A DNA stretch of 7,799 nt, from the NCBI GenBank assembly GCA_041844335.1, contig JBGZAX010000039.1:1-7799 (forward strand), written 5' to 3'. The position numbers and the translations under genes were made by a program. The notes beneath the pieces were generated by a model. It had not been told where the DNA came from, did not search any database, and worked only from the letters and a program-made list of their open reading frames with translations. Positions 1 through 7,728 of the stretch are shown here, one piece after another (within the stretch, counting starts at the first letter, position 1; each line of letters starts with the position of its first letter). This DNA is from CAUUFM01 sp041844335. GTDB lineage: Bacteria > Bacillota > Clostridia > Lachnospirales > Lachnospiraceae.

Positions 1-447
1 GATGATAAAAAAGATATTGATGATGATTTGATTGATGAAAAATTAAAGGACAGCTTACGTCTGACAGGGCTTTTTGATGCGAGTGTTGATAATGTGAAAA
101 AACTCGACAAAAATATGATAGATGAAAGCTTAAAGAAGCCTATGTTTTCAGGCGGCATCAAGTCAAGCGTGATACATTTGTCCACAAAAAAGGACGGAAA
201 TTTTACTGTTGCCAGTAAGGCTTTTAGTCAGAGCGATATAGAAAACATCATAAATCACAGTGTGAATGTGGCAGAAGAATTAAATGATAAAATAGAAAAC
301 GGGAGCATTATGGTTAATCCCGTAAGATATAAGAATTTTAATGCCTGTGCTTATTGCGACTATTCCAATATTTGCAGAATTGATGACAAGAAAAGCTACA
401 GATATTTAAATGATGTCGGTATTGATGGCTTTATTAAGGAGGGATAA
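1..447 (+). CDS. addB: ATP-dependent helicase/nuclease subunit B, C-terminal part (5' end outside window)
   Basis: This is the last 148 codons of AddB, the partner of AddA in the helicase-nuclease that processes DNA double-strand ends and, in this family, recognises Chi. The frame is open to the left edge, so the gene begins outside the window; the TTG at 28 is only an internal Leu codon. The diagnostic feature is a Cys cluster, C-x2-C-x5-C, with codons at 346, 355 and 373 (NACAYCDYSNIC). It has the spacing of the three C-terminal cysteines that, with one upstream cysteine, bind the [4Fe-4S] cluster of AddB nuclease domains. A Gly-Leu pair in RLTGLFD near codon 23 and the spacing from there to the Cys cluster also fit AddB C-termini. 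The GRID/DYK nuclease motifs and the N-terminal inactivated helicase lie off the window. The stop TAA abuts the ATG of addA, and that neighbour independently supports the call. RexB-type proteins are the same family. Confidence 0.9.
   Translation, partial: DDKKDIDDDLIDEKLKDSLRLTGLFDASVDNVKKLDKNMIDESLKKPMFSGGIKSSVIHLSTKKDGNFTVASKAFSQSDIENIINHSVNVAEELNDKIENGSIMVNPVRYKNFNACAYCDYSNICRIDDKKSYRYLNDVGIDGFIKEG
436..443 (+). promoter_or_regulatory. Ribosome binding site of addA, inside the addB 3' end
   Basis: AAGGAGGG matches the anti-Shine-Dalgarno closely and ends 4 bases before the ATG at 448. It lies within the last sense codons of addB (Lys-Glu-Gly), and the addB stop TAA occupies 445-447. This fixes the addA start at 448 rather than the in-frame ATG at 481, which has no comparable site at proper distance. 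It also implies translational coupling of the two subunits, which are needed together in the complex. Confidence 0.85.
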
Positions 448-3400
448 ATGAGCGGGGAGCTGATAAAGAATAATGATAATATGAGAGAATTTACACAGGA
501 ACAAAAAAGAGCCATTACTGAAAACGGTCAAAATATTTTAGTGAGTGCGTCGGCTGGCTCCGGCAAAACCTCCGTTTTAATAGAAAGAATAATATATCTG
601 ATTGAAAATGAAAGTGATTTAAGTCTGTCAAATCTTGCCGTTATGACGTTTACAAGGGCGGCGGCATCTGAGATGAAGGATCGATTATCAGATAGAGTGG
701 GCAAGAAGATATTGGAGGGCAAAAATACAGCACGTTGGCAAAAAATATTATATGAGTTACCTATGGCAAACATAACCACGATTGACAGCTTTTGTAACAG
801 CATTGTTCAAAACAATTTTTATAAAATTCGGCAAAATAATATAGGCTTGGACGTGAATTACAGCGTAATTGACGTTATTGATTTGAGTATATTAAAGAAT
901 GAAATCTTGGATGAACAGTTAAAAACAATGGAAACAGACAGAAAAACTCTATTAACGGATTACTTTGAGGATAGATTTCTATTTGACAGATTAAAAGAGG
1001 TGATTTTAAAAATATCGGATTTTTGTGACAGTGAGCCTTTTTGTGATGAATTTTTAGACAGAATATATGAGATGTATTCGTATAACATCGGGAATGATAA
1101 CAGGGCTTTAAAAATGTACGCCGATATCTATCATAAGGATTTGGAATATTTGGAGCACTTTGAAAACATCAAGAATTTTTTTATAAGAGATGCCGGTATT
1201 GATAAGCTGAATGATATTGCAAGGGCTCTGATAATTGAGGTAAAAACATTTAGAAAAAAATTATTATTAAAAAAGCTTGAAAAGGGGAGGATAAGTTTTT
1301 CCGATTTGGAGCATTTTGCGCTTGATATTTTGATAGACAGAAGTAATAATGTATCTGTGCCGAGTGACATTGCAAAAAGCTATCAAGGGTTATTTAAATA
1401 TATTTTGGTAGATGAATATCAGGATTCCAATTTTGTGCAGGAGGAGCTTATAAACAGTATTTCAAATGGCAGAAATTTGTTTTTGGTGGGTGATTTAAAA
1501 CAGAGTATTTATGGCTTCAGACAGGCCAGATGCGAGTTTTTTTCAAACAGACTGAACAGCTATGCTTCAGGAAAAAACGGAACGGTCATTTATTTGTCAA
1601 AAAATTTCAGATCAGATGGAAGAATATTGGATTTTACGAATAATATCTGTGAACAAATAATGGACGGAGAGAATTACAGCATTCATTATGATGAAAGGCA
1701 AAGGCTTGTAAGCGGAAAAAATGAGTGCAATAATGACTGCGGGGAGCCGGTGATTTCCTGCCTGTTCGTGACCAAGGGCTATAGCTATATTTCAGATACC
1801 GATGTTTCGAAGCATCAATACGCCGCAAGACATATTTGTGGAAAAATAAAAGAGCTTTATGAAAAGAAAGGATATAAGTACAGTGATATTGCTATTTTAC
1901 TGAGATCCTTGAGTGGAAAGATATATGATTATATAAGAGCTTTTGAGGAGTACAACATTCCCTATGACATAAAGACAAATACCAGCTTTTTATCAAATAC
2001 CACGGTTAGAACTTTAGTTGATTATTTAAGGGTAATTGATAATTCCATTCAGGACTTACCCTTATGCTCCGCCATGCTTTCAAATATTGGAAGATTTACT
2101 GCACAGGAGCTGGTTAAGATAAGGCTTGCCGGGCTTAAGGATTTTAACGCTGCTGTTAAAGAATACGGCAGTCTTAAGGATTCTAAATATTATGATGAAA
2201 ATTTAGAAAAAAAGATAAGAAAATTTTTTGATAAAATTGATATTTTAAGAGCGTATGCCGGCTACTTGCCCTTATATAAGTTTGTGAATTTGGTTGTTGA
2301 TGAGCTGAAAATTAAAGAATATGCTGAGTCTTTTTTTGATGCTGAAAAAAGACTTGAGGATTTGAAACAATTTCTTATCTTTACTCTTCAATATTCTAAT
2401 GATAATGCTACCCTGTCCGGTTTTTTGCATTACATAGAAAGGATAGAAGAAAATGATCTTTCGATTGAAAGAAAGGGTAAAGTAGAGGAAAATCTTGATA
2501 GCGTAAAATTGATGACAATTCACGCATCAAAGGGTCTTGAATTTAAAGCTGTGTTTTTTGCAAATTTAACATCAAGGTTTAATATAAGAGAATCAAGTCC
2601 GGCACTTAACAGTCAGTTGGGGCTCGGACTGCCTTTAATCGACCTGAAAAAGAGGGTAAAGACACGTTCAATGCTGCTCGATTTAATAAATGCGGAAAAT
2701 AAGGCTGAGGAAATGGAGGAGGAGATAAGACTGCTTTATGTTGCCTTAACCAGAGCTAAAAATAGGTTGGTTTTGGTCTTCGACGGAGAGCTGTCCGGCA
2801 ATTTTCAAAAGAGTATTTGCAGTATAGACAAAAATATATTAAAGGCAGGATCCAACACAAAAACCTCTCTTTGTGACTATATTTTACCGATTATTTGCAA
2901 GGATAATTTGAGCTTTTTAGTTGATTGCCTGTATTTATCCGATGAGAAATTTTTTAATAAGAGCAAAAAGTCAAGAGCTGTTATTGACATTAGTGTTGAT
3001 GATCATGATAAAACTGTTGATTATGTGTTTCAAAAATCAGATGTAGAGTTCATTTTAGCAGCTCCGATTAAAGATGTCATCTTAGCGGACAGAGACATAG
3101 TAAAAAATAAACCTTTTAAGAATGATTTAAGTGATAAAGTAAAAAATATTATCAAAAAAAACCGTGAATTTATCTATAAAAATAAGGATTTATCAAAGCC
3201 CCTTAAGTTGTCGGTTACGGAATTTGCTGCTATAAAAAAAGAAAAAAATGTTGACTATTTGACTACAGAGGAGATAGATTTAAGTATTGACAGAAATAAA
3301 GGAGTCTCTGTAGGAACGCTTTATCATAAAATTTTGGAAGTATTGGATTTCGGCAGAAATTACGATACGGCAGATGATATAGAGAAATTTTTGAAAGAGA

Positions 3401-3810
3401 TATTTGTGAAAGGTATAATAAAAAAGGAGGATATCAAAGAAATTGATATAGAAAAGCTGCTTGATTTTACAACCGGATCATTATATTCAAGAATGAAAGA
3501 TGCAGATAAAAATGCTTTATTATTCAGAGAAAAAAAGTTTCTTTATGAGCTAAAAGCAAAGGATATTTTTAAAGACGGGGCTGAACAATCCGTCATCATA
3601 GAGGGCATAATAGATGCGTATTTTATTGAAGACAATGAGCTGGTGGTCATTGATTACAAGAGTGACAGAGCCACTGATCCTGACTATTACAGAACAAATT
3701 ATCTGCATCAGCTGAAACTTTATTCAAAGGCCTTAAGTGAGGCATATAAGATGAAGATAAAAAATTGTATTATTTATTCTCTTAATGCCGGAAGTATTGT
3801 TTTAGAATAA
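448..3810 (+). CDS. addA: ATP-dependent helicase/nuclease subunit A (AddA)
   Basis: AddA is the motor and nuclease subunit of AddAB: a UvrD-like SF1A 3'-5' helicase fused to a RecB-family nuclease, acting on cytoplasmic double-strand DNA ends. The 1120-residue product carries all the expected motifs in order: Q motif FTQEQKRAI (15-23), Walker A SAGSGKT (35-41), Ia MTFTRAAASEM (about 65-75), Walker B ILVDEYQDS (319-327), motif III VGDLKQSIYGFRQ (347-359), motif IV NFRSD (386-390), motif V MTIHASKGLEF (689-699) and motif VI LLYVALTRAK (762-771). The C-terminal nuclease has GTLYHK with His960, GIIDAYF with Asp1056, VIDYKSD with Asp1069 and Lys1071, and HQLKLY with Gln1088. Both the ATPase and the nuclease therefore look intact. 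The length is slightly below that of well-known AddA proteins (about 1200 or more), consistent with shorter insertions. The weakly conserved linker (about 820-940) contains an A7-G-A7 run at 3234-3248. It is the second gene of addBA; its promoter lies left of the window. Confidence 0.97.
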   Translation: MSGELIKNNDNMREFTQEQKRAITENGQNILVSASAGSGKTSVLIERIIYLIENESDLSLSNLAVMTFTRAAASEMKDRLSDRVGKKILEGKNTARWQKILYELPMANITTIDSFCNSIVQNNFYKIRQNNIGLDVNYSVIDVIDLSILKNEILDEQLKTMETDRKTLLTDYFEDRFLFDRLKEVILKISDFCDSEPFCDEFLDRIYEMYSYNIGNDNRALKMYADIYHKDLEYLEHFENIKNFFIRDAGIDKLNDIARALIIEVKTFRKKLLLKKLEKGRISFSDLEHFALDILIDRSNNVSVPSDIAKSYQGLFKYILVDEYQDSNFVQEELINSISNGRNLFLVGDLKQSIYGFRQARCEFFSNRLNSYASGKNGTVIYLSKNFRSDGRILDFTNNICEQIMDGENYSIHYDERQRLVSGKNECNNDCGEPVISCLFVTKGYSYISDTDVSKHQYAARHICGKIKELYEKKGYKYSDIAILLRSLSGKIYDYIRAFEEYNIPYDIKTNTSFLSNTTVRTLVDYLRVIDNSIQDLPLCSAMLSNIGRFTAQELVKIRLAGLKDFNAAVKEYGSLKDSKYYDENLEKKIRKFFDKIDILRAYAGYLPLYKFVNLVVDELKIKEYAESFFDAEKRLEDLKQFLIFTLQYSNDNATLSGFLHYIERIEENDLSIERKGKVEENLDSVKLMTIHASKGLEFKAVFFANLTSRFNIRESSPALNSQLGLGLPLIDLKKRVKTRSMLLDLINAENKAEEMEEEIRLLYVALTRAKNRLVLVFDGELSGNFQKSICSIDKNILKAGSNTKTSLCDYILPIICKDNLSFLVDCLYLSDEKFFNKSKKSRAVIDISVDDHDKTVDYVFQKSDVEFILAAPIKDVILADRDIVKNKPFKNDLSDKVKNIIKKNREFIYKNKDLSKPLKLSVTEFAAIKKEKNVDYLTTEEIDLSIDRNKGVSVGTLYHKILEVLDFGRNYDTADDIEKFLKEIFVKGIIKKEDIKEIDIEKLLDFTTGSLYSRMKDADKNALLFREKKFLYELKAKDIFKDGAEQSVIIEGIIDAYFIEDNELVVIDYKSDRATDPDYYRTNYLHQLKLYSKALSEAYKMKIKNCIIYSLNAGSIVLE

Positions 3811-3816
3811 TATACA

Positions 3817-3897
3817 GATTCTCCAACATTTGTCTATTACGAAAGAAAGCTTTCGATATAGTCAAATATTGGAGGATCCCTACTGGTAACTTTTTTT
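3817..3897 (+). terminator. Long imperfect hairpin plus T-tract between convergent genes (possible terminator)
   Basis: Arms of 29 bases (3817-3845 and 3850-3878) surround a 4-base loop (AAAG). I count 25 of 29 positions paired, including one G-U; mismatches lie at 3827/3868, 3833/3862, 3838/3857 and 3839/3856. The outer arm is CTCCAA...TTGGAG and the inner arm is CGAAAG...CTTTCG. A run of seven T (3891-3897) follows, but 12 bases after the stem, so this is not a textbook intrinsic terminator for addA. Read on the minus strand, no T-run follows the stem. The position between two converging genes favours a termination or RNA-end-protecting role for one or both. Alternatively it is a small palindromic repeat or MITE-like element. 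The hairpin is certain from sequence; its function is inferred. Confidence 0.5.
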
Positions 3898-3904
3898 GTT
3901 TCTA

Positions 3905-6157
3905 TTATACAAAATCATTCTCTTCGAGAACATTTATGCCTGATCTGTTTTTGGTAAAGAAGGTAAAACTCTTAGATTCTTTTTTCTTTATAGCCTTGTC
4001 TATAAGGGCTCTGATATCAGCAACAGTGACAACAAGTTCGCCCTTTTGCAGCTGACCTATTGTGTCATATATTGATTGTTTCGCAGCCATATCTATAATA
4101 TAGCCGTTTTCTGCAGCATATTCTTCCCCGAAGGCGGCAAGCTCTTTATTGGTAAGAACAGGCAAATGTATACGAACATCTACAAATTTTTCCAGATTCT
4201 TATTAAGCTCCAATAAAGATTTCAGATTTTTCTCGTTGTCGCAGATTACTATTCCGACTCTCGGTTTCATCTTAAGATTAAAGCAAATATCTTCTACTTT
4301 AGGCACAGTTATTCCAAATGCCCTGTCAACTATTAAAAATCCCTCTTCAATTTTATTGAAGATTTCATCAATGTTTTTATTATTTACAGCGTCGCCCGTT
4401 ATGATTGCTATTCTTAAAGAATTATCGCCAAGGTCACTGTATGCCACCTGTAAGAGCTTTTGAGCAAGAGACACTCTGTCATCATCCGACAGAGAGCTTA
4501 TTGCCATACATCTGTTTCCGTCCTTCAACAGATTTATTGCTTTTGCAAGAGCCCTGTCAAAGCCTGCGATTGCAGCAAAATATCCGAGTGTTTTAAGGTG
4601 CTTTTCTGTAAGAGTGTAATCTCCTTCTAAGCTTTGAGAGTCTATATTTTTGCTGAGGATATCTTCTTTTATACTTTCCTCTTGATTTTCGAATGTGTTT
4701 TCAAAATCATTTTCGATTGCGGAATCCGTATTCTCAAATGAATCATTCTCACAAATTTCCGCCTGTTGAATGCTTTCCATTTCATTAAAGTATCCTGATA
4801 TTTCGCCGGATAATTGTTTTTCCAAGTTGGTGTCCAAATTATCTTCTATTGAATCTCCTTGGTTTCGGTTTAATGTGTCCTCATCTTCGTTATTCATTTC
4901 AGTGTTTTTGAAGATGTTTTCATTAATATTATCATTTTTTGCAAAATCATCATTTGTATTGACATTTTTTTCGGTATTATCGCTGTTAATATCATAATCA
5001 GCATTGTTATTATCAGAAGATATATTTCCTCCCAGTATGCTCGCCAAGTCGCTTTCAATATTTTTCATTATGTTAAATGACTGTGTATCACTAAGAGCAA
5101 CCTTCGGCTTTAAGTCCTCTTTATGAAGATCTTTATCACTCACTATTTTGTCCACAGAGATATTTTTTGTGCGTGCTCTAAGCAGAGCCTTTTCATCAAG
5201 ATAGGGATTGTCATCAATCGGGTTCGGCAACGGGGCATAGGGCTTAAAATTAGGGGTTATTTGAGGTGATTTAATGCCTGTCGTTCCGAATTGTTGCTCT
5301 ATTCCGTTTACAGTGGCATTTTTCTTGCTTTCAAGTTCCGCCATCATTTCTTCCAATGTTAATTGTCCGGGAATTACCGATGTATCGTCCTCTTCATTTT
5401 GTAAAACCGATCTTACTCCCTTTGACAGGTTCTCCGCAAAGGCATCAGAATCAAAGCCGTCCGAAGAATATTCAGGAATTACTATTTCAGGAATTATGTC
5501 GTTATTGACAGGGGCTATGCTTTTCGTCTGCTTTTTTTCTTTGTCAAAATGTTTTTGATTATATTTTTCCTGTTGAAACCCGTTCAGCGGAACGTGTCGC
5601 ATTTTCAGCTCCATAGCCTTATAGGACTCATCACAGGGATGAAACCACATAATTATATCATCACATTTTTCAACGCATTTGTTGACCATTCCATCTATAT
5701 GATATAGGTATGCCAGCTCAAACATAGCTTTTTCATCGTGTTCTATACCACAATATTCTTCAAGAACCTTTGCTAAATCGCTGTGGCTTGCCCCCTGCAT
5801 TTTTATAAGAAGATATTTTAGATAGAACTTGTAGGTATTATTTGGAAATACATGTATGTATTCTTTATAATATTCAACCGCCAAATCAAGATTTTTAAGC
5901 TCAATAGCACATTTTATCAGGTTTTCAAGGACAGCTCTTCCGCTGCTTGATTTACTGTAGGACAGCTTTAATACCTCAAGCTCCTGTTCATAATCCTTTA
6001 CATTTCTAAAAACCTCTGCTATAAGATTTAAATCTCTTACATTGCTTGTTCTTTTCCAGTCCAAGCTATTTGCCAGCTTTGCTGCTCCAAGAGCATTTTT
6101 TTCATCAAGCATTTTGTAAAGCTGGTTCATTCTTGCTTTATATTCAAAACTCTCCAC
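3905..6157 (-). CDS. TPR-like protein with a degenerate C-terminal CbxX/CfxQ-type AAA+ domain, function unknown
   Basis: No named function is recognised for this 750-residue soluble protein, which shows no signal peptide or membrane segment. Residues about 10-180 are amphipathic helix pairs with TPR-like spacing (for example LDLAVEYYKEYIHVFPNN and AMFELAYLYHIDG), suggesting a protein-binding scaffold. Residues about 205-515 are a probably disordered linker that includes GQLTLEEMMAEL (264-275) and an Asn/Asp/Glu-rich stretch (about 378-500). Residues about 520-725 resemble the second half and lid of CbxX/CfxQ (SpoVK-like) AAA+ ATPases: LIVDRAFGI (608-616) sits where Walker B is expected, RVGIVICDN (633-641) at the sensor-1 strand, and NLEKFVDVRIHLP...TNKELAAF...GY (654-686) where NPGLRSRF...I.FP.Y...EL...GY is usual. 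The Walker A position (about ISSLSDDDRVSLAQ, 553-566) has no GKT, the Walker B Glu is Arg612, and the arginine-finger position is Lys657. It therefore probably cannot hydrolyse ATP. GTG is chosen as start because an AGAGG site precedes it at proper spacing. It lies 21 bases after pncB, in the same operon. Confidence 0.75.
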   Translation of the reverse strand: MESFEYKARMNQLYKMLDEKNALGAAKLANSLDWKRTSNVRDLNLIAEVFRNVKDYEQELEVLKLSYSKSSSGRAVLENLIKCAIELKNLDLAVEYYKEYIHVFPNNTYKFYLKYLLIKMQGASHSDLAKVLEEYCGIEHDEKAMFELAYLYHIDGMVNKCVEKCDDIIMWFHPCDESYKAMELKMRHVPLNGFQQEKYNQKHFDKEKKQTKSIAPVNNDIIPEIVIPEYSSDGFDSDAFAENLSKGVRSVLQNEEDDTSVIPGQLTLEEMMAELESKKNATVNGIEQQFGTTGIKSPQITPNFKPYAPLPNPIDDNPYLDEKALLRARTKNISVDKIVSDKDLHKEDLKPKVALSDTQSFNIMKNIESDLASILGGNISSDNNNADYDINSDNTEKNVNTNDDFAKNDNINENIFKNTEMNNEDEDTLNRNQGDSIEDNLDTNLEKQLSGEISGYFNEMESIQQAEICENDSFENTDSAIENDFENTFENQEESIKEDILSKNIDSQSLEGDYTLTEKHLKTLGYFAAIAGFDRALAKAINLLKDGNRCMAISSLSDDDRVSLAQKLLQVAYSDLGDNSLRIAIITGDAVNNKNIDEIFNKIEEGFLIVDRAFGITVPKVEDICFNLKMKPRVGIVICDNEKNLKSLLELNKNLEKFVDVRIHLPVLTNKELAAFGEEYAAENGYIIDMAAKQSIYDTIGQLQKGELVVTVADIRALIDKAIKKKESKSFTFFTKNRSGINVLEENDFV

Positions 6158-6164
6158 TGCCTTT

Positions 6165-6171
6165 ACCTCTT
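6165..6171 (-). promoter_or_regulatory. Ribosome binding site that fixes the GTG start of the TPR/AAA+-like gene
   Basis: On the minus strand AAGAGGT is followed by 7 bases and then GTG at 6157-6155. The next in-frame candidate (ATG, residue 10) has no Shine-Dalgarno-like sequence before it. The same AAGAGGTA core precedes pncB, so the two genes share a translation-initiation style. The site lies in the 21-base gap after the pncB TAG stop, with no room for a terminator. Confidence 0.7.
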
Positions 6172-6178
6172 AATAGTT

Positions 6179-7627
6179 CTATTGCCTGTTTTCATTAAAA
6201 AGTTTATTTTTAAGATTGTATAGCTCAAGTGATAAATCCACCGCCACTCTATGAGGGTTGATAAGGCGTCTTGCCTCTGTCCAAAGAGTGTCTTTTTCTT
6301 CATTGCAAAACTTTTGTATTTGTATTACACTTCTCTTTTCCTGTATCCTTTTTCCTTTTATGTAAACAGGTTTTAGTATTTCTTTTACAGAATAGCCGCC
6401 CGGTTTTAAAACTGTTTTTTTCCAAGGCTCGGTAGGACTGAACAGGTGCAGTTTGTCATCAGGATTAAGTATTTCATGGTTAAGGCAAATATAATCCGCT
6501 TTTATCTTGTGCTCCGGCTCCTCATATATCCTGTATACTTTTTTATTTCCGGGATTTGTCACCTTTTCCGCATTATCGGATAATTTAATTTTTGGCACAA
6601 ATTCGCCATTATTCCCCTCTATAGCAGCCATTTTATATACTCCGCCGAATGAAGAATTTCCCTCTGCGGTAATCAATCTTGTACCGACACCCCAAAGTGA
6701 AATTTTAGCACCCTGATTTTTTAAGCTGTCAATCAAAAATTCGTCAAGGTCATTCGAGGCACAGATTATTGCATCGTCGAATCCCGCCGCATCAAGCATC
6801 ATCCGAGCTTTTTTTGAAATATAAGCCAAATCTCCGCTGTCGAGTCTTATTCCGTAAAGTCCTTTTAGTGTGCCGTTTTCTCTCATTTCTTTAAAAACCT
6901 TTATAGCATTCGGAATTCCTGAATTAAGAGTATCATAGGTATCGGCAAGCAAAATAGCAATGTTCGGAAAAAGTTTGCTATATGCTCTAAATGCCTCAAG
7001 CTCGCTATTAAAACTCATTACCCAGCTATGAGCGTGTGTTCCCATTACGGGAATATCAAACATTTTTCCCGAAAGTAAATTTGATGTGCCAGTGCAGCCT
7101 CCGATAATTGCAGCCCTTGCCCCGTAAATTCCCGCATCAGGACCCTGTGCCCGTCTTAAACCGAATTCCATTACATTATCGGTGCCGACAGCTTCTCTGA
7201 TTCTTGCGGACTTTGTCGCTATAAGGCTCTGATGATTGATTATGCATAGGATAGCAGTTTCTATAAGCTGTGCCTCCATCATCGGTGCAATTATTTTTAA
7301 TATTGGTTCTTTTGGAAAAATTACCGAGCCTTCTTCGATTGAATAAATATTGCCCGTAAATTTAAAATTTCTTAAATATTCAAGAAAATCCTTTTCAAAC
7401 AGGTTTAAATTTGACAAGTATTCGATGTCCGAATCATCAAATCGCAGTCTGTCTATGTAGTCTAAAACCTGTTCCATGCCACACATAACAGCGTAGCCGT
7501 TGCCCCAAGGGTTTTCCCTATAAAATAGGTCAAATACAACAGTTTTATTTTTAGATGAATTTTTAAAATATCCCTGCATCATTGTCAGCTCGTATAAGTC
7601 TGTCAATAAAGGATTTCCTAATTCCAT
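6179..7627 (-). CDS. pncB: Nicotinate phosphoribosyltransferase
   Basis: This cytoplasmic enzyme converts nicotinate and PRPP, with ATP hydrolysis, to nicotinate mononucleotide; it is the entry step of NAD salvage (Preiss-Handler pathway). The 482-residue length is normal for the long bacterial NAPRTase form. Family motifs visible in order are the N-terminal LLTDLYELTMMQGY (7-20), EFGLRRAQGPDAG (154-166) of the phosphate/substrate site, GTHAHSWV (196-203), LLADTYDTLNSG (226-237), GIRLDSGDL (259-267) and WGVGTRLITAEG (312-323). By family knowledge the His of GT-x-AHS, here His200, is the one phosphorylated during the ATP-coupled cycle; this assignment is by motif only. The FGxRRAxG signature and the Asp-Tyr-Glu-Leu N-terminus separate it from quinolinate phosphoribosyltransferase (NadC) and from nicotinamide phosphoribosyltransferase. 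ATG at 7627 follows an AGAGG site by 7 bases. It is the first gene of a two-gene minus-strand operon. Nothing suggests truncation or frameshift. Confidence 0.96.
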   Translation of the reverse strand: MELGNPLLTDLYELTMMQGYFKNSSKNKTVVFDLFYRENPWGNGYAVMCGMEQVLDYIDRLRFDDSDIEYLSNLNLFEKDFLEYLRNFKFTGNIYSIEEGSVIFPKEPILKIIAPMMEAQLIETAILCIINHQSLIATKSARIREAVGTDNVMEFGLRRAQGPDAGIYGARAAIIGGCTGTSNLLSGKMFDIPVMGTHAHSWVMSFNSELEAFRAYSKLFPNIAILLADTYDTLNSGIPNAIKVFKEMRENGTLKGLYGIRLDSGDLAYISKKARMMLDAAGFDDAIICASNDLDEFLIDSLKNQGAKISLWGVGTRLITAEGNSSFGGVYKMAAIEGNNGEFVPKIKLSDNAEKVTNPGNKKVYRIYEEPEHKIKADYICLNHEILNPDDKLHLFSPTEPWKKTVLKPGGYSVKEILKPVYIKGKRIQEKRSVIQIQKFCNEEKDTLWTEARRLINPHRVAVDLSLELYNLKNKLFNENRQ

Positions 7628-7634
7628 ACCCCTA

Positions 7635-7640
7635 CCTCTT
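7635..7640 (-). promoter_or_regulatory. Ribosome binding site of pncB
   Basis: AAGAGG on the minus strand, followed by TAGGGGT and the ATG at 7627-7625. A purine-rich AGGGG also lies directly before the start. The 7-base spacing is optimal and supports this start over later in-frame ATGs (Met16, Met17). Confidence 0.75.
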
Positions 7641-7652
7641 TTTTTATTTTTA

Positions 7653-7680
7653 TTTATAGCTCAAGCTTTTACGTTTTCAA
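7653..7680 (-). promoter_or_regulatory. Predicted sigma-A-type promoter of the pncB operon
   Basis: On the minus strand TTGAAA (7680-7675, -35) and TATAAA (7658-7653, -10) are separated by 16 bases. Each hexamer differs from consensus by one base. Transcription would start near 7646, giving a leader of about 20 bases that just covers the ribosome binding site, so there is no space for a riboswitch. The spacer contains the near-palindrome AGCT-TG-AGCT (7667-7658), a plausible spot for a repressor, but I cannot assign it to a regulator. Confidence 0.6.
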
Positions 7681-7728
7681 GTGACGGATACAATATTATT
7701 TTATTTATGAAGGTTCGCTTTTGCTTTT

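Noticed and set aside
28..447. TTG at 28 as the start of a separate 139-residue gene
   Set aside because: The reading frame is open to base 1 and the sequence matches the C-terminal part of AddB, including its iron-sulfur Cys cluster. TTG 28 is an internal Leu codon without a ribosome binding site.
528..2523. Minus-strand open frames at 528-803, 1131-1370, 1634-1828 and 2272-2523
   Set aside because: They lie wholly inside addA, have no family motifs or convincing ribosome binding sites, and their composition is that expected from antisense of an AT-rich gene.
3891..3897. A clean intrinsic terminator formed by the T-tract alone
   Set aside because: No stable stem lies directly before it; TAC-TG-GTA (3881-3888) is too small. 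The strong hairpin is 12 bases away, so only a tentative terminator is called.
4149..5558. Plus-strand open frames at 4149-4463, 4405-4596, 4770-4997 and 5274-5558
   Set aside because: They are antisense to the 750-residue TPR/AAA+-like gene. Their Ser/Phe/Leu-rich translations mirror the Asp/Glu/Lys/Asn-rich real protein.
6507..6716. Plus-strand 69-codon open frame antisense to pncB
   Set aside because: It lies within a strongly conserved enzyme gene and has no recognisable protein features of its own.
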